In this document: piece by piece, positions 1 to 8,491 of the stretch
Position numbering within the stretch: position 1 is the stretch's first letter
How the letters are laid out: each line of letters opens with the position of its first letter
Source of the DNA: an uncultured Pelagibacteraceae bacterium
GTDB taxonomy: Bacteria; Pseudomonadota; Alphaproteobacteria; Pelagibacterales; Pelagibacteraceae
Direction of reading: 5' to 3'
Length of the DNA stretch: 64,000 bases
Assembly: GCA_902581795.1 (NCBI GenBank)
Contig: CACHPL010000001.1
Span: 1 to 64,000 of the forward strand
Notes under the pieces: generated by a model
Seen by the model: only the letters and a program-made list of their open reading frames with translations
What the model was told of the DNA's origin: nothing
The model's database searches: none
Made by a program: the position numbers and the translations under genes

Positions 1-1
1 C

Positions 2-475
2 CCAATGAATGCAAGAGTGATTATAAAAGAAATTACAAATCAATTGGTTAAGCTTGACTCAACAAACGCTGCAAAATACAAAGCAAACTCTAAAGATGCT
101 ATTGCTGATATAGATGCTTTAACAAAATCTATTAAAAAAGACTTAAATAAAAATTCAAGAGTTGTAGTATTTCATGATGCTTATCAATATTTTGAAAATA
201 GATTTGGAATTAAGGTTTTAGGTGCATTAACTGTAAATACAGATGTATTACCTGGAGCTGAACAATTGGCCGAGATTAGAGAAGTCATTGAACATGAGAA
301 GGTTAATTGTATTTTTTCAGAACCACAGTTTAATCCATCAATTATAAAAACAATTGCAAAGGATACAAATATTAAAACTGGTGTGTTAGATCCTCTAGGA
401 GCAACCCTAGACAAAGGTAAAGGCGCGTATTCAGAATTACTGAAAAATATGTCTTCATCTTTTAAAGGTTGTTAA
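2..475 (+). CDS. znuA: Zinc ABC transporter substrate-binding protein, C-terminal part (5'-truncated by window edge)
   Basis: C-terminal part of a periplasmic metal-binding protein of the ZnuA/TroA (cluster A-I) family, which hands Zn2+ to a ZnuBC permease. The frame is open to the window edge, and the first codons read Pro-Met-Asn-Ala, an internal family motif (usually DPxNA), so the Met at position 5 is not the start. Visible family features are the FHDAYQYF segment with a metal-ligand His, and the later IFSEPQF segment, where the Glu/Gln region of the second lobe lies. The gene ends in Lys-Gly-Cys and faces gap tail to tail across 7 bp. The partner permease genes would lie upstream, outside the window. 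Family assignment is firm; zinc rather than manganese is inferred. Confidence 0.88.
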   Translation, partial: PMNARVIIKEITNQLVKLDSTNAAKYKANSKDAIADIDALTKSIKKDLNKNSRVVVFHDAYQYFENRFGIKVLGALTVNTDVLPGAEQLAEIREVIEHEKVNCIFSEPQFNPSIIKTIAKDTNIKTGVLDPLGATLDKGKGAYSELLKNMSSSFKGC

Positions 476-482
476 TTAAATA

Positions 483-1487
483 TTAGATTAATTTTGAAAT
501 CTGGATAGCTGTATCACACATCCTGTTAGAGAAACCCCATTCATTATCATACCAAGATAATACTCTACTAAATTTACCTTTAATTACCTGTGTTTGAGTC
601 ACGTCAAAAATTGAACTATGTGGGTCATGATTAAAGTCTTTTGAAACTAAAGGTTTTTTATTGATTCCAAGTATTCCTTTTAAACTATTTTGAGCAGCTT
701 TTATCATCGCATCATTAATTGAATCTGCGGAAACATCTTTTTTAGTGACAACGGTAAAGTCGATTAATGAAACATTTGGAGTTGGAACTCTAATGGCAGT
801 TCCGTCTAGTTTTCCTTTTAAACTAGGTAATACTAAGCTTAATGCTTTTGCAGCTCCTGTTGATGTTGGTATCATCGCTCCTTCTGTAGATCTCGCTCTT
901 CTTAAATCTTTGTGGAGCGTATCTAATAACTTTTGATCCCCTGTATAGCTGTGTATTGTAGTCATATATCCATATTCAATACCAAAATTATTTTCTAAAA
1001 CCATCGCAACTGGTGCTAAACAGTTAGTAGTACACGAGCCATTTGAAATTATATTGTGTTCTTTTTTTAATTCTTTACTGTTAACTCCTTGAACAATAGT
1101 AAAATCAACTTCTTTAGCTGGTGCAGATATAATTACTTTTTTTGCACCGCCTTTTACATGATTTTGCGTGGAAGGTTTGTCTAAAAATCTACCAGTACAC
1201 TCTAAAACAACATCAGCGCCAACTTTACCCCAAGGTATCTTAGCGGGGTCTTTTTCAGCAAAAACTTTTATTTTTTGATTTGAAATTTCAAAACCATCTT
1301 TAGATGTTTTTATATCATAATTTAAAGTACCATGTGTGCTGTCGTATTTTATCAAATGTGCGTTAGTTTCAATTGAGCCAAGATCATTTATAGCAACTAC
1401 TTTTATTTTATCACCATAATTCTCTAACAAAGCCCTCAGTATTAGTCTGCCGATTCTACCAAATCCGTTTATTCCAATTTTTACCAT
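483..1487 (-). CDS. gap: Glyceraldehyde-3-phosphate dehydrogenase
   Basis: Cytoplasmic phosphorylating GAPDH, which converts glyceraldehyde-3-phosphate with NAD+ and Pi into 1,3-bisphosphoglycerate (and back in gluconeogenesis). The 334 residues match the usual family length. The Rossmann motif GINGFGRIG is at residues 5-13, the active-site SCTTNC has Cys152, and the catalytic His179 sits in TIHSYTGDQ. The C-terminal SWYDNEWGFSNR motif is also present. The start overlaps the stop of the upstream gpsA-like gene by one base, so the two are probably co-transcribed. The other triose enzymes, tpiA and eno, are elsewhere in this window. Confidence 0.97.
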   Translation of the reverse strand: MVKIGINGFGRIGRLILRALLENYGDKIKVVAINDLGSIETNAHLIKYDSTHGTLNYDIKTSKDGFEISNQKIKVFAEKDPAKIPWGKVGADVVLECTGRFLDKPSTQNHVKGGAKKVIISAPAKEVDFTIVQGVNSKELKKEHNIISNGSCTTNCLAPVAMVLENNFGIEYGYMTTIHSYTGDQKLLDTLHKDLRRARSTEGAMIPTSTGAAKALSLVLPSLKGKLDGTAIRVPTPNVSLIDFTVVTKKDVSADSINDAMIKAAQNSLKGILGINKKPLVSKDFNHDPHSSIFDVTQTQVIKGKFSRVLSWYDNEWGFSNRMCDTAIQISKLI

Positions 1488-2518
1488 TAATTAAAATTTT
1501 CCCATTTAATATTTAATTTTTTATTATCAAGTATAGCATTAATCATAGATATCATTAAAGGAAGTTTTTGTTCGTTAAAATCTTCCTTGACCTTCTTTCC
1601 TATTTCAAAAATTAATTCAGCCCCTTCGACTGTAATATTTGGCATTTTAATTTTTTTTGCTTCTGAAAAAACCATTCCTTCACCTATATAAGCTCCCATT
1701 TTACTATTTCTTCCTCCTGCAGCACTTACATATAAATCACCTAAACCCGCTAAACCTTTAACGGTTTCCTTTTCGCCTTTTAAAAATTCTGTAAAAACTT
1801 CCATTTCATAAATAGATTGCTTAACTAATGCAGCAGAAGTATTAAAATAAAGATTGTCTTTAGATAGGGTTCTGTTCAATCCAGGTGCGGCACCGATAAT
1901 CATCGAAAATATATTTTTGATAGCAGCACATACTTCGACACCATTAATATCAGATGATGTTGATACATGATAATATTCTGTTTTCAACATTTCACTTAAT
2001 GTACGAGCTGTATCTAAATTTTTATTAGCAATTACAACAGCACTGTGAACTCTGTTTGCAAGTCCAGGAGCTAAGCATGGGCCACCAACTGCGGATAAGT
2101 TTATATTTTTAATTCCTCTTTCAGACAATAATCTATCTAATTTACCAACTAAAAGTTCATAATGATTTTCATTTACACTAAGACCTTTTGTTAACATCAG
2201 TAAGTTTGGAAGTTTTTCATTTTTATAAATTTTTACAAGTTCCTCGGCAATCCAATTAATTCCTTTGGAGCTAACACCAATAACAATTAAGTCAGGTTTA
2301 GTTTTAGAAATTTCTTTGAGAGACTCGTGTTTAAAAAATTTTATAGGCTTAATAACTTCTAATTTGAGACCTTTATGAAAACGATTTTTATTTAATTCAT
2401 CAATAGTTTTATTTTCTAAATGTGTTCCAAAAATTCTCACATCATGTTTGTTGTCAACACATGGATAAGCAAAGGCTGTCCCCATCGCACCAGCACCAAT
2501 AACGACTATTTTTTTCAT
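1487..2518 (-). CDS. gpsA: NAD(P)-dependent glycerol-3-phosphate dehydrogenase-like protein
   Basis: Member of the GpsA family, which reduces dihydroxyacetone phosphate to sn-glycerol-3-phosphate for phospholipid synthesis. It has 343 residues with GAGAMG at 8-13 for nucleotide binding. The substrate-site Lys201 lies in CAAIKNIF, and the family motif GLAGLGDL is at 255-262. It departs from textbook GpsA where GPxxAKEV is expected: here the segment reads GGPCLAPGLANRV (145-157), without the usual Lys-Glu pair. That leaves some doubt about the exact substrate. It lies between trkH and gap, 3 bp after trkH and overlapping gap by 1 bp. The best call is GpsA; a related polyol-phosphate or hydroxyacid dehydrogenase is the alternative. 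Confidence 0.78.
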   Translation of the reverse strand: MKKIVVIGAGAMGTAFAYPCVDNKHDVRIFGTHLENKTIDELNKNRFHKGLKLEVIKPIKFFKHESLKEISKTKPDLIVIGVSSKGINWIAEELVKIYKNEKLPNLLMLTKGLSVNENHYELLVGKLDRLLSERGIKNINLSAVGGPCLAPGLANRVHSAVVIANKNLDTARTLSEMLKTEYYHVSTSSDINGVEVCAAIKNIFSMIIGAAPGLNRTLSKDNLYFNTSAALVKQSIYEMEVFTEFLKGEKETVKGLAGLGDLYVSAAGGRNSKMGAYIGEGMVFSEAKKIKMPNITVEGAELIFEIGKKVKEDFNEQKLPLMISMINAILDNKKLNIKWENFN

Positions 2519-2521
2519 AAT

Positions 2522-3937
2522 TTAATTTTTAATAAATATTTTTTGGAATAATATAAATATAGATAGCAACTCTACTTTAGCTATTACCATAAAAATAACA
2601 ATTGAAATCTTCGAAAAAGTGAATAGTTCAGTAAATTGTATATTATCTAAACCATAAATATTCGATGCCGCCGTATTGGTAAGAGTTAAAATTGACAGTT
2701 TAAATGAGCTTTCAAAATCTAATGTATCGAGCAAAAGTATACTGCTTAAAACAAATTGACTTAAAAAAAATAAAATAAAAATTAAAAATGAAATTTTAAT
2801 ATTTTCAGAAATAATTTTTTTATCAGAAAACATTATTTTACTACTCATCATAACATTAGGTTTAACTAATTTGCTAATTTCAATTAAAAAAGCTCTTACA
2901 AGAATATAAATTCTTAATAATTTAATCCCTGATGTATTAGATAAAACAGAACCACCAATTAATGTTAGAATTATAAAATATAGTCCAAAATTATTAGGGA
3001 CAGAACCAATTGTAATTCCTGAAGTAGAAATGCTACTGAGAATATTAACAAATACGTAGGATAAATTTAAATCGTTAATAAAATAAAAAACTATTACAAA
3101 AATTAATATTAATATAAATAAGTAAATATCCTCGTAATGTTCTCTAAGATTATCTCTTTTAAAAATCACATTATATAAAAGGTAAAAATTAAAAATAGGA
3201 ATAACAAAACATAAACTCAATATTGCAGACTGAAAATCATTTATAATTATTTCATCGAGGGTATTAGTTGGAAGAAACCCACCGGATGAAATAACTGTCA
3301 TAGTAAGATTGATACTATCGAGAATTCTTAGACCAGATAATAAAAAAATAAAAAAAATTAAAACTGATAAAGATGAATAAATAAAAAGGATTTTATATGC
3401 TGCATTAGATAGATTGGGTGAAAAATTAATTTTTTTCTCGAGATTGAAGGACAAATCAATCAATTTATAATTAAATTGTTTATTAGAGAATATTAATACC
3501 AAAAATATTAAAAAATAAAAACCTCCAATCCATTGGGTTGATGATCTCCATAAAATTAACGGTTGATCGAGATAATTTATATTTTCAAAAATACTAAATC
3601 CAGTACCAGTTAACCCAGAGATGGACTCGAAATAAGAATCTATGAAAGTTATATAATAACCACTAAAATAATATGGGATAAGTAAAAAAAAAGAGAGAGA
3701 AAAATAAACTAGGAATATTAATAATAATTGCTCATAAAAATTGATGAGGTATTTTTCTTTTTTTCCAATAAATAAAAAAAATAAACCTAAAAATATTGAT
3801 AATAGCATTGTGACTAAGTAAGAACTTAAATTTTCTAAATAATTAAAATAAAAAGAGTAAAATATATTTATTAAAGCCATTATGCTTATTGGAAAGCAAC
3901 TTAGGCCTAAAAAATATAGACATGATTTTATTTTCAT
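2522..3937 (-). CDS. trkH: Trk potassium uptake system membrane subunit TrkH
   Basis: Inner-membrane pore subunit of a Trk/Ktr K+ uptake system. The protein has 471 residues, highly hydrophobic throughout and fitting about 10-12 membrane segments. A recognisable first pore loop is at 108-117 with TGTGFS (110-115), followed by WRSSTQWIGG, typical of TrkH. Later pore-loop-like Gly motifs (SSGGFLPT, STSGITIGS) complete the four-fold repeat. It lies 3 bp after trkA, its cytoplasmic regulatory partner, so the two form one transcription unit after ntrYX. It is very rich in Phe/Leu/Ile, as expected for an A/T-rich genome. Confidence 0.93.
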   Translation of the reverse strand: MKIKSCLYFLGLSCFPISIMALINIFYSFYFNYLENLSSYLVTMLLSIFLGLFFLFIGKKEKYLINFYEQLLLIFLVYFSLSFFLLIPYYFSGYYITFIDSYFESISGLTGTGFSIFENINYLDQPLILWRSSTQWIGGFYFLIFLVLIFSNKQFNYKLIDLSFNLEKKINFSPNLSNAAYKILFIYSSLSVLIFFIFLLSGLRILDSINLTMTVISSGGFLPTNTLDEIIINDFQSAILSLCFVIPIFNFYLLYNVIFKRDNLREHYEDIYLFILILIFVIVFYFINDLNLSYVFVNILSSISTSGITIGSVPNNFGLYFIILTLIGGSVLSNTSGIKLLRIYILVRAFLIEISKLVKPNVMMSSKIMFSDKKIISENIKISFLIFILFFLSQFVLSSILLLDTLDFESSFKLSILTLTNTAASNIYGLDNIQFTELFTFSKISIVIFMVIAKVELLSIFILFQKIFIKN

Positions 3938-3940
3938 CGT

Positions 3941-5308
3941 TTATGAAGTAATTCTAAAAATATCTTCGACTTCTTTTAGTTGATCTCTTTTAGATAAAAC
4001 AACAACAATATCTTCTTTTTCAAAAACAAATTTTGAACTAGGCATCATAACTTTATTTTTTCTCACAATGGCTCCAATTCTTACTTGCTCAGGTAAATTT
4101 GAATCTTTAATAGATTTGTTAACTAAATCAGATGACTCTAGAATTTTAGCTTCTAAAAATTCATACTGTCCATCTAGAAGAGAATAGACGGTATCTATAG
4201 TTCCCATGTGCACGTGTTTCATTATTGTAGAAACAGTTGTCATTCTTGGATCTACTAAATCATCAATCTTTAAAGACTCTTGTAAAAGATTGTAGTTATG
4301 CTTGTGAATAATGGCGATTGTTCTTTTCGATGGAGTATATTTTTCTGCTAAAACACATGCCATTATATTATCTTCATCATCATCGGTTAATGCAAAAACT
4401 GTTTCTGCTTCTTCAATATTTGCTTCTTTTAGAATTTTTTCATCTAAAGGATCGCCACAGATAACAATTGATGACGAGAGTTCTCCGGCTATTTGTTCGG
4501 CTCTAACTTTATTTTTTTCTATTATTTTGGTACGTAAGCCATCTGTATTTTCCAAAAGCTTTGCTAAATGGAGACCTATATTTCCACCACCTATTATAAG
4601 AATTTTTTCTGCTACTTTTTCGTCATGTCCAAACACCGATAAAAGTTTATTTATCTGATCTGTACTCACTACAAGATAAACTTTGTCTCCCGCTTGCATC
4701 TTGTCGTCTTTTTTAAAAAAAACAAAAGATTCTTTTCTTTCAGCTCCAAATATATAAGCTTTAAATTCTGGAAATTTTTTTGTTAAGTCTTTTAAAGGTA
4801 TATTTGCAATTGGACATTTTTTTTCAATTAAAATTTCTAATAATTTTACTTTGTCTTTTACAAAAGGAACGTTATCTAAAGCTCCAGGTGCTTCAAGTTT
4901 TCTAAACAACGATTTTGCAACTTCTCTTTCTGGTGAAATAATTACATCAATTGGTATATTAGATTTGCTATAAAGTTTGCTCCATTTTCCCTCTAAAAAT
5001 TCTTGAGACCTTATTCTTGCTATTTTTTTTGAAATATTAAATAAGGAACTTGCTATTTGACAAACAACCATGTTGATTTCATCATTTCTAGTCACCGCGA
5101 TAATCATATCTGCATCTTTTGCACCTGCATTTTCTAAAACAGATGGTAGTGTAGCTCTACCAACGATGCCTTTGACATCCTGGGTGTCGTTTATTTTTTT
5201 AATATCATCTGAAGACTGGTCGATTACAGTTACTGAATGCCCTTGAGCCTGTAATTGTTTACTAATTGAAAAGCCGACCATGCCGGCACCACAAATTATA
5301 ATATTCAT
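3941..5308 (-). CDS. trkA: Trk system potassium uptake regulatory protein TrkA
   Basis: Cytoplasmic NAD(H)-binding gating subunit of the Trk K+ transporter. The 455 residues form the usual tandem repeat of RCK-N (Rossmann) and RCK-C domains. The first nucleotide motif is GAGMVG at 7-12, and the second is GGGNIG at 240-245 after a linker. Each half ends in a TrkA-C domain; the last residues read IVVVLSKRDQLKEVEDIF. It follows ntrX by 2 bp and precedes trkH by 3 bp. In many alphaproteobacteria trkA directly follows ntrX, so this order is conserved, although hfq and hflX, often the next genes there, are not present here. Confidence 0.96.
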   Translation of the reverse strand: MNIIICGAGMVGFSISKQLQAQGHSVTVIDQSSDDIKKINDTQDVKGIVGRATLPSVLENAGAKDADMIIAVTRNDEINMVVCQIASSLFNISKKIARIRSQEFLEGKWSKLYSKSNIPIDVIISPEREVAKSLFRKLEAPGALDNVPFVKDKVKLLEILIEKKCPIANIPLKDLTKKFPEFKAYIFGAERKESFVFFKKDDKMQAGDKVYLVVSTDQINKLLSVFGHDEKVAEKILIIGGGNIGLHLAKLLENTDGLRTKIIEKNKVRAEQIAGELSSSIVICGDPLDEKILKEANIEEAETVFALTDDDEDNIMACVLAEKYTPSKRTIAIIHKHNYNLLQESLKIDDLVDPRMTTVSTIMKHVHMGTIDTVYSLLDGQYEFLEAKILESSDLVNKSIKDSNLPEQVRIGAIVRKNKVMMPSSKFVFEKEDIVVVLSKRDQLKEVEDIFRITS

Positions 5309-5310
5309 TA

Positions 5311-6672
5311 TTAATTAATACCTTTTATTCCAAGTGATTTTAGCTTTCGGTGAAGAGCTGATCTTTCCATGCCAATAAATTCAGCTGTTTTGGAAATGTT
5401 ACCTTTGTTTTTTTTAAGTTGGTTTAAAAGATAATTTTTTTCAAAGTTTTCTCTAGCCTGTTTTAGTGGATAAGACATTGAAACATTTGGATTTTCTGTA
5501 TTTAAAGTTGAATTTTGATTAAGTATTTCATTTAAAAGTCTACCAACATTACTCTTATTTTCATTCTGTGAAAGTATTGAAATTCTTTCAACAAGATTTC
5601 TTAATTCCCTTACATTTCCAGGCCAATTATATGAATAAAGTAAATCATCACTTGTATTTAGTTCAACTTCAGGAATACCGTTAATCTCTGATACCTTTTG
5701 TTGAAAGTATTTAATGAGCAATGGAATATCTTCTGTTCTAGAACTTAGTTTGGGCAATTCAATAGGTACTACGTTTAACCTGTGGTATAAATCTTCTCTA
5801 AAATTTCCTATCAATACTTCATTCTTTAGATCTTTTGAGGTTGATGAAATAATTCTAGTATTAACAAAAATATCTTTAGTACCGTTTGTTCTTTTAAATT
5901 TCTGATCAATTAAAACTCTTAAAATTTTTGCTTGAGTATCTAGAGGAATCTCAGAAACTTCATCAATAAGCAAAGTTCCATTTTTTGCCTTTTCTAAAAA
6001 ACCCGAGGTAATACTTCCGTCACTATTCTCTGCACCGAAAAGTTCAAGCTCATAATTATTCGGTTGTAATAATGCACCATTTAATACAACAAAAGGTTCT
6101 TTGGAACGCAATGAATTTTTATGAATTTTTCTAGCAAGAAGTTCTTTACCAGAGCCAGTGGGTCCTGAAATTAAAACTCTACTATCAGCTGAGGATAATT
6201 TTTTGATAAGTTTCTTAATTTTTAATATTTGAATACTTTCTCCAACAAATTCAAATGAATGAAAAAGTTTGTTTTCTAGTACCTGATTTTCTTTTTTTAA
6301 ATTAATATTTTCTAAAGCACGGCTAATAAAATTAAGTAGCTGGTCGTACGCAAAAGGTTTTGTTATAAATTCATAAGCACCTAGTTTAAGAGACTCAACC
6401 GCCATCTCAACATTTGCATGACCTGATATCATTATAACAGGAACCAGATCGGACATGCTTTTAATTTTTTTTAATAAATCAATACCGTCTTTATCGCCTT
6501 TATCTAATTTTACGTCGACTATGGCTATATCTGGAAGTTTTTTATCTATTTCAAAAACAGCCTGGTCGTAATTTGCAGCTTCTCTAACTGAGTAATTTTT
6601 ATCTTTCAAAATATTAGAAATTAAATTTCTAATATCAAAATTATCGTCGATAACTAAAATTTCATTCTTCAT
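5311..6672 (-). CDS. ntrX: Response regulator NtrX (AAA+ type, lacking the GAFTGA loop)
   Basis: Response regulator of the NtrY-NtrX pair, linked in other alphaproteobacteria to nitrogen, redox and envelope control. Domains in order: receiver (about 1-120) with acidic residues D9/D10, phospho-acceptor Asp53 and Lys105; AAA+ ATPase (about 143-375) with Walker A GPTGSGKE at 170-177 and Walker B GTLLIDEV at 232-239; Fis-type helix-turn-helix at the C-terminus. In true sigma-54 activators a GAFTGA loop follows ELFG(H/A)E. Here that stretch (210-225) reads ELFGAENSDGSITSGF, so the sigma-54 contact loop is missing. I infer a regulator that works without sigma-54. It directly follows ntrY with no intervening base. 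Confidence 0.92.
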   Translation of the reverse strand: MKNEILVIDDNFDIRNLISNILKDKNYSVREAANYDQAVFEIDKKLPDIAIVDVKLDKGDKDGIDLLKKIKSMSDLVPVIMISGHANVEMAVESLKLGAYEFITKPFAYDQLLNFISRALENINLKKENQVLENKLFHSFEFVGESIQILKIKKLIKKLSSADSRVLISGPTGSGKELLARKIHKNSLRSKEPFVVLNGALLQPNNYELELFGAENSDGSITSGFLEKAKNGTLLIDEVSEIPLDTQAKILRVLIDQKFKRTNGTKDIFVNTRIISSTSKDLKNEVLIGNFREDLYHRLNVVPIELPKLSSRTEDIPLLIKYFQQKVSEINGIPEVELNTSDDLLYSYNWPGNVRELRNLVERISILSQNENKSNVGRLLNEILNQNSTLNTENPNVSMSYPLKQARENFEKNYLLNQLKKNKGNISKTAEFIGMERSALHRKLKSLGIKGIN

Positions 6673-8448
6673 TTATAAAACAGGAATTGATATATTAATT
6701 TCTGCTCCATTTAATTTTTTAACAAAGTTAATATCACCGTTATGCTCATTGATAATTTTTGTTACTATCGGTAAACCAAGACCGGTTCCGTCTTTTTTAG
6801 TCGTGTAATATGGCTTAACTATATTGTTAGTTTCTTTAAAACCAGAGCCGTTATCTAGCATTTTGATCACTATATATTCATTATTCTTATCAATTTCTAT
6901 AGTAATTTTACCTTGAAAATTAGCATTTTTATGTTTTTTTTCATCAATTGCTTCGATAGAATTTTTTATTAAATTTACAAATACTCTATATAACTGTTCA
7001 CTATCTCCTTTAATCAGGATATTTGTTTTTAAATTATTGATTAATTTAAGATCAATTTTGTCAGTGGACATTTTATAAAATTCAATAGCTCGGTTAATTG
7101 TATCTATTATGTTAATTTTTTTTAATATTGGAGATGGCATTCTTGCGAAGTCAGAAAATTCATTAACTAATCCTTTAATATCAACTATTTGCCTATTTAT
7201 AGTTTCGAGATACTTCGTAAAATCATTTTTTTCATCTTTTAATTTTTCAGAATATTTTTCTCTTAATCTATCAATAGATAGCTGAATAGGGGTAAGAGGG
7301 TTTTTAATTTCATGAGCTAACTTTCTTGCAACTGTTTCCCATGCTGAAAACCTTTCAGCTGTTAACAATTTATCCTGTTGTCTTTTTAATCTATCAATCA
7401 TATTATTAAAATTCTCATTCAAAGCTTTTATTTCTTCGTCTGTTTCGATTTCTGGTACTTTAGTGTCTAATTTACCGGAGCTAATTTCTTTTGATGCAGA
7501 AATTAAATTTACTATTGGTTTTGTTAATCTTCCTGCAAAAGCAGTTGCCAATACTATTGTTAAAAAAAGCAACATTGAAACTACAATTACATAAATAATT
7601 GCAAATGTAATTTGAATTCCAGTTCTATTATTTTTAACAGTGTAATAAAAATTTACCGCTTGTTCTGTTTCCTCCAAATATCCAAGTAGCTTTGGTTCAA
7701 TATTTCTTGAAATATAAAGATATGTATCTATAAAATTAGATAATTTTATCATAATTGCTGTCTTGTTTTCTTCAGAGCGGTCTATAAAAACTGGCTTTCC
7801 CTCTAACGCATTATTAAAATTTTCTTCTAAAGGAATAATAAATTCATTTTCAGGATTATTACTATCTGCCAATAAAACTTCACCTGAACTATCAAGTAAA
7901 TAAATTTCGTCAACTCGCCTTAATAATCTTTGAGTTCTTACAAATTGCTTAAATCTATTTTGATTAGATGAGAAAACTCCTGAATATCTATTTAAATCTA
8001 TGCTTATTAAAAAAATATCAGCTTCAACTGATCTTTTGCTATCTTCAATATAATTTTTTGCAACTTCATAAGAGTTTTTAACTGCAGATGTGATTTTTCT
8101 ATCAAAATATTTTTGTAAACCAATATTAAAAAGAAAAAGAGAAAAGAAAGCAATCAATATTGAAGGAATGAAAGCAAAAAGTGATAACTGAACTACATAA
8201 TTTAAACTAGTCTTAGAGCCAGTTTTTTTTTCTGTATAGCTCGAAAATAGTTTTGATATTTCTTTGATTAACAATACAAAGAATATTATTAATAACAATA
8301 TATCTAATATTAAAAGGTAATAAAGATTATTCTCGTTTAAGAAATAAAAATTCTGATTAACAAAAGTTATAAAAGTGAATATACCTAATAATACACAAAT
8401 GAATGATACGCTGAAAAACCATTTAAAATTTTTTATAGTATTGAGCAT
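6673..8448 (-). CDS. ntrY: Sensor histidine kinase NtrY (compact, no PAS domain seen)
   Basis: Membrane histidine kinase that phosphorylates NtrX. Hydrophobic segments are near 11-31, 43-62, 86-110 and 280-302. A large extracytoplasmic region (about 111-277) lies before the last one, followed by HAMP (about 303-360). The dimerisation/phospho-acceptor motif has His379 within ARKLAHEIKNPLTP, and the ATPase part has DNGSGF and GTGLGLPIV. NtrY homologues usually carry a PAS domain between HAMP and the kinase core and exceed 700 residues. This one is 591 residues and passes directly from HAMP to the kinase, so the PAS sensor seems to be lost. It begins the ntrY-ntrX-trkA-trkH run and is divergent from ispDF across 43 bp. 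Confidence 0.93.
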   Translation of the reverse strand: MLNTIKNFKWFFSVSFICVLLGIFTFITFVNQNFYFLNENNLYYLLILDILLLIIFFVLLIKEISKLFSSYTEKKTGSKTSLNYVVQLSLFAFIPSILIAFFSLFLFNIGLQKYFDRKITSAVKNSYEVAKNYIEDSKRSVEADIFLISIDLNRYSGVFSSNQNRFKQFVRTQRLLRRVDEIYLLDSSGEVLLADSNNPENEFIIPLEENFNNALEGKPVFIDRSEENKTAIMIKLSNFIDTYLYISRNIEPKLLGYLEETEQAVNFYYTVKNNRTGIQITFAIIYVIVVSMLLFLTIVLATAFAGRLTKPIVNLISASKEISSGKLDTKVPEIETDEEIKALNENFNNMIDRLKRQQDKLLTAERFSAWETVARKLAHEIKNPLTPIQLSIDRLREKYSEKLKDEKNDFTKYLETINRQIVDIKGLVNEFSDFARMPSPILKKINIIDTINRAIEFYKMSTDKIDLKLINNLKTNILIKGDSEQLYRVFVNLIKNSIEAIDEKKHKNANFQGKITIEIDKNNEYIVIKMLDNGSGFKETNNIVKPYYTTKKDGTGLGLPIVTKIINEHNGDINFVKKLNGAEINISIPVL

Positions 8449-8491
8449 TTAATTCTTAACATTTTACATAAATATGAGGTAAATTAATATA

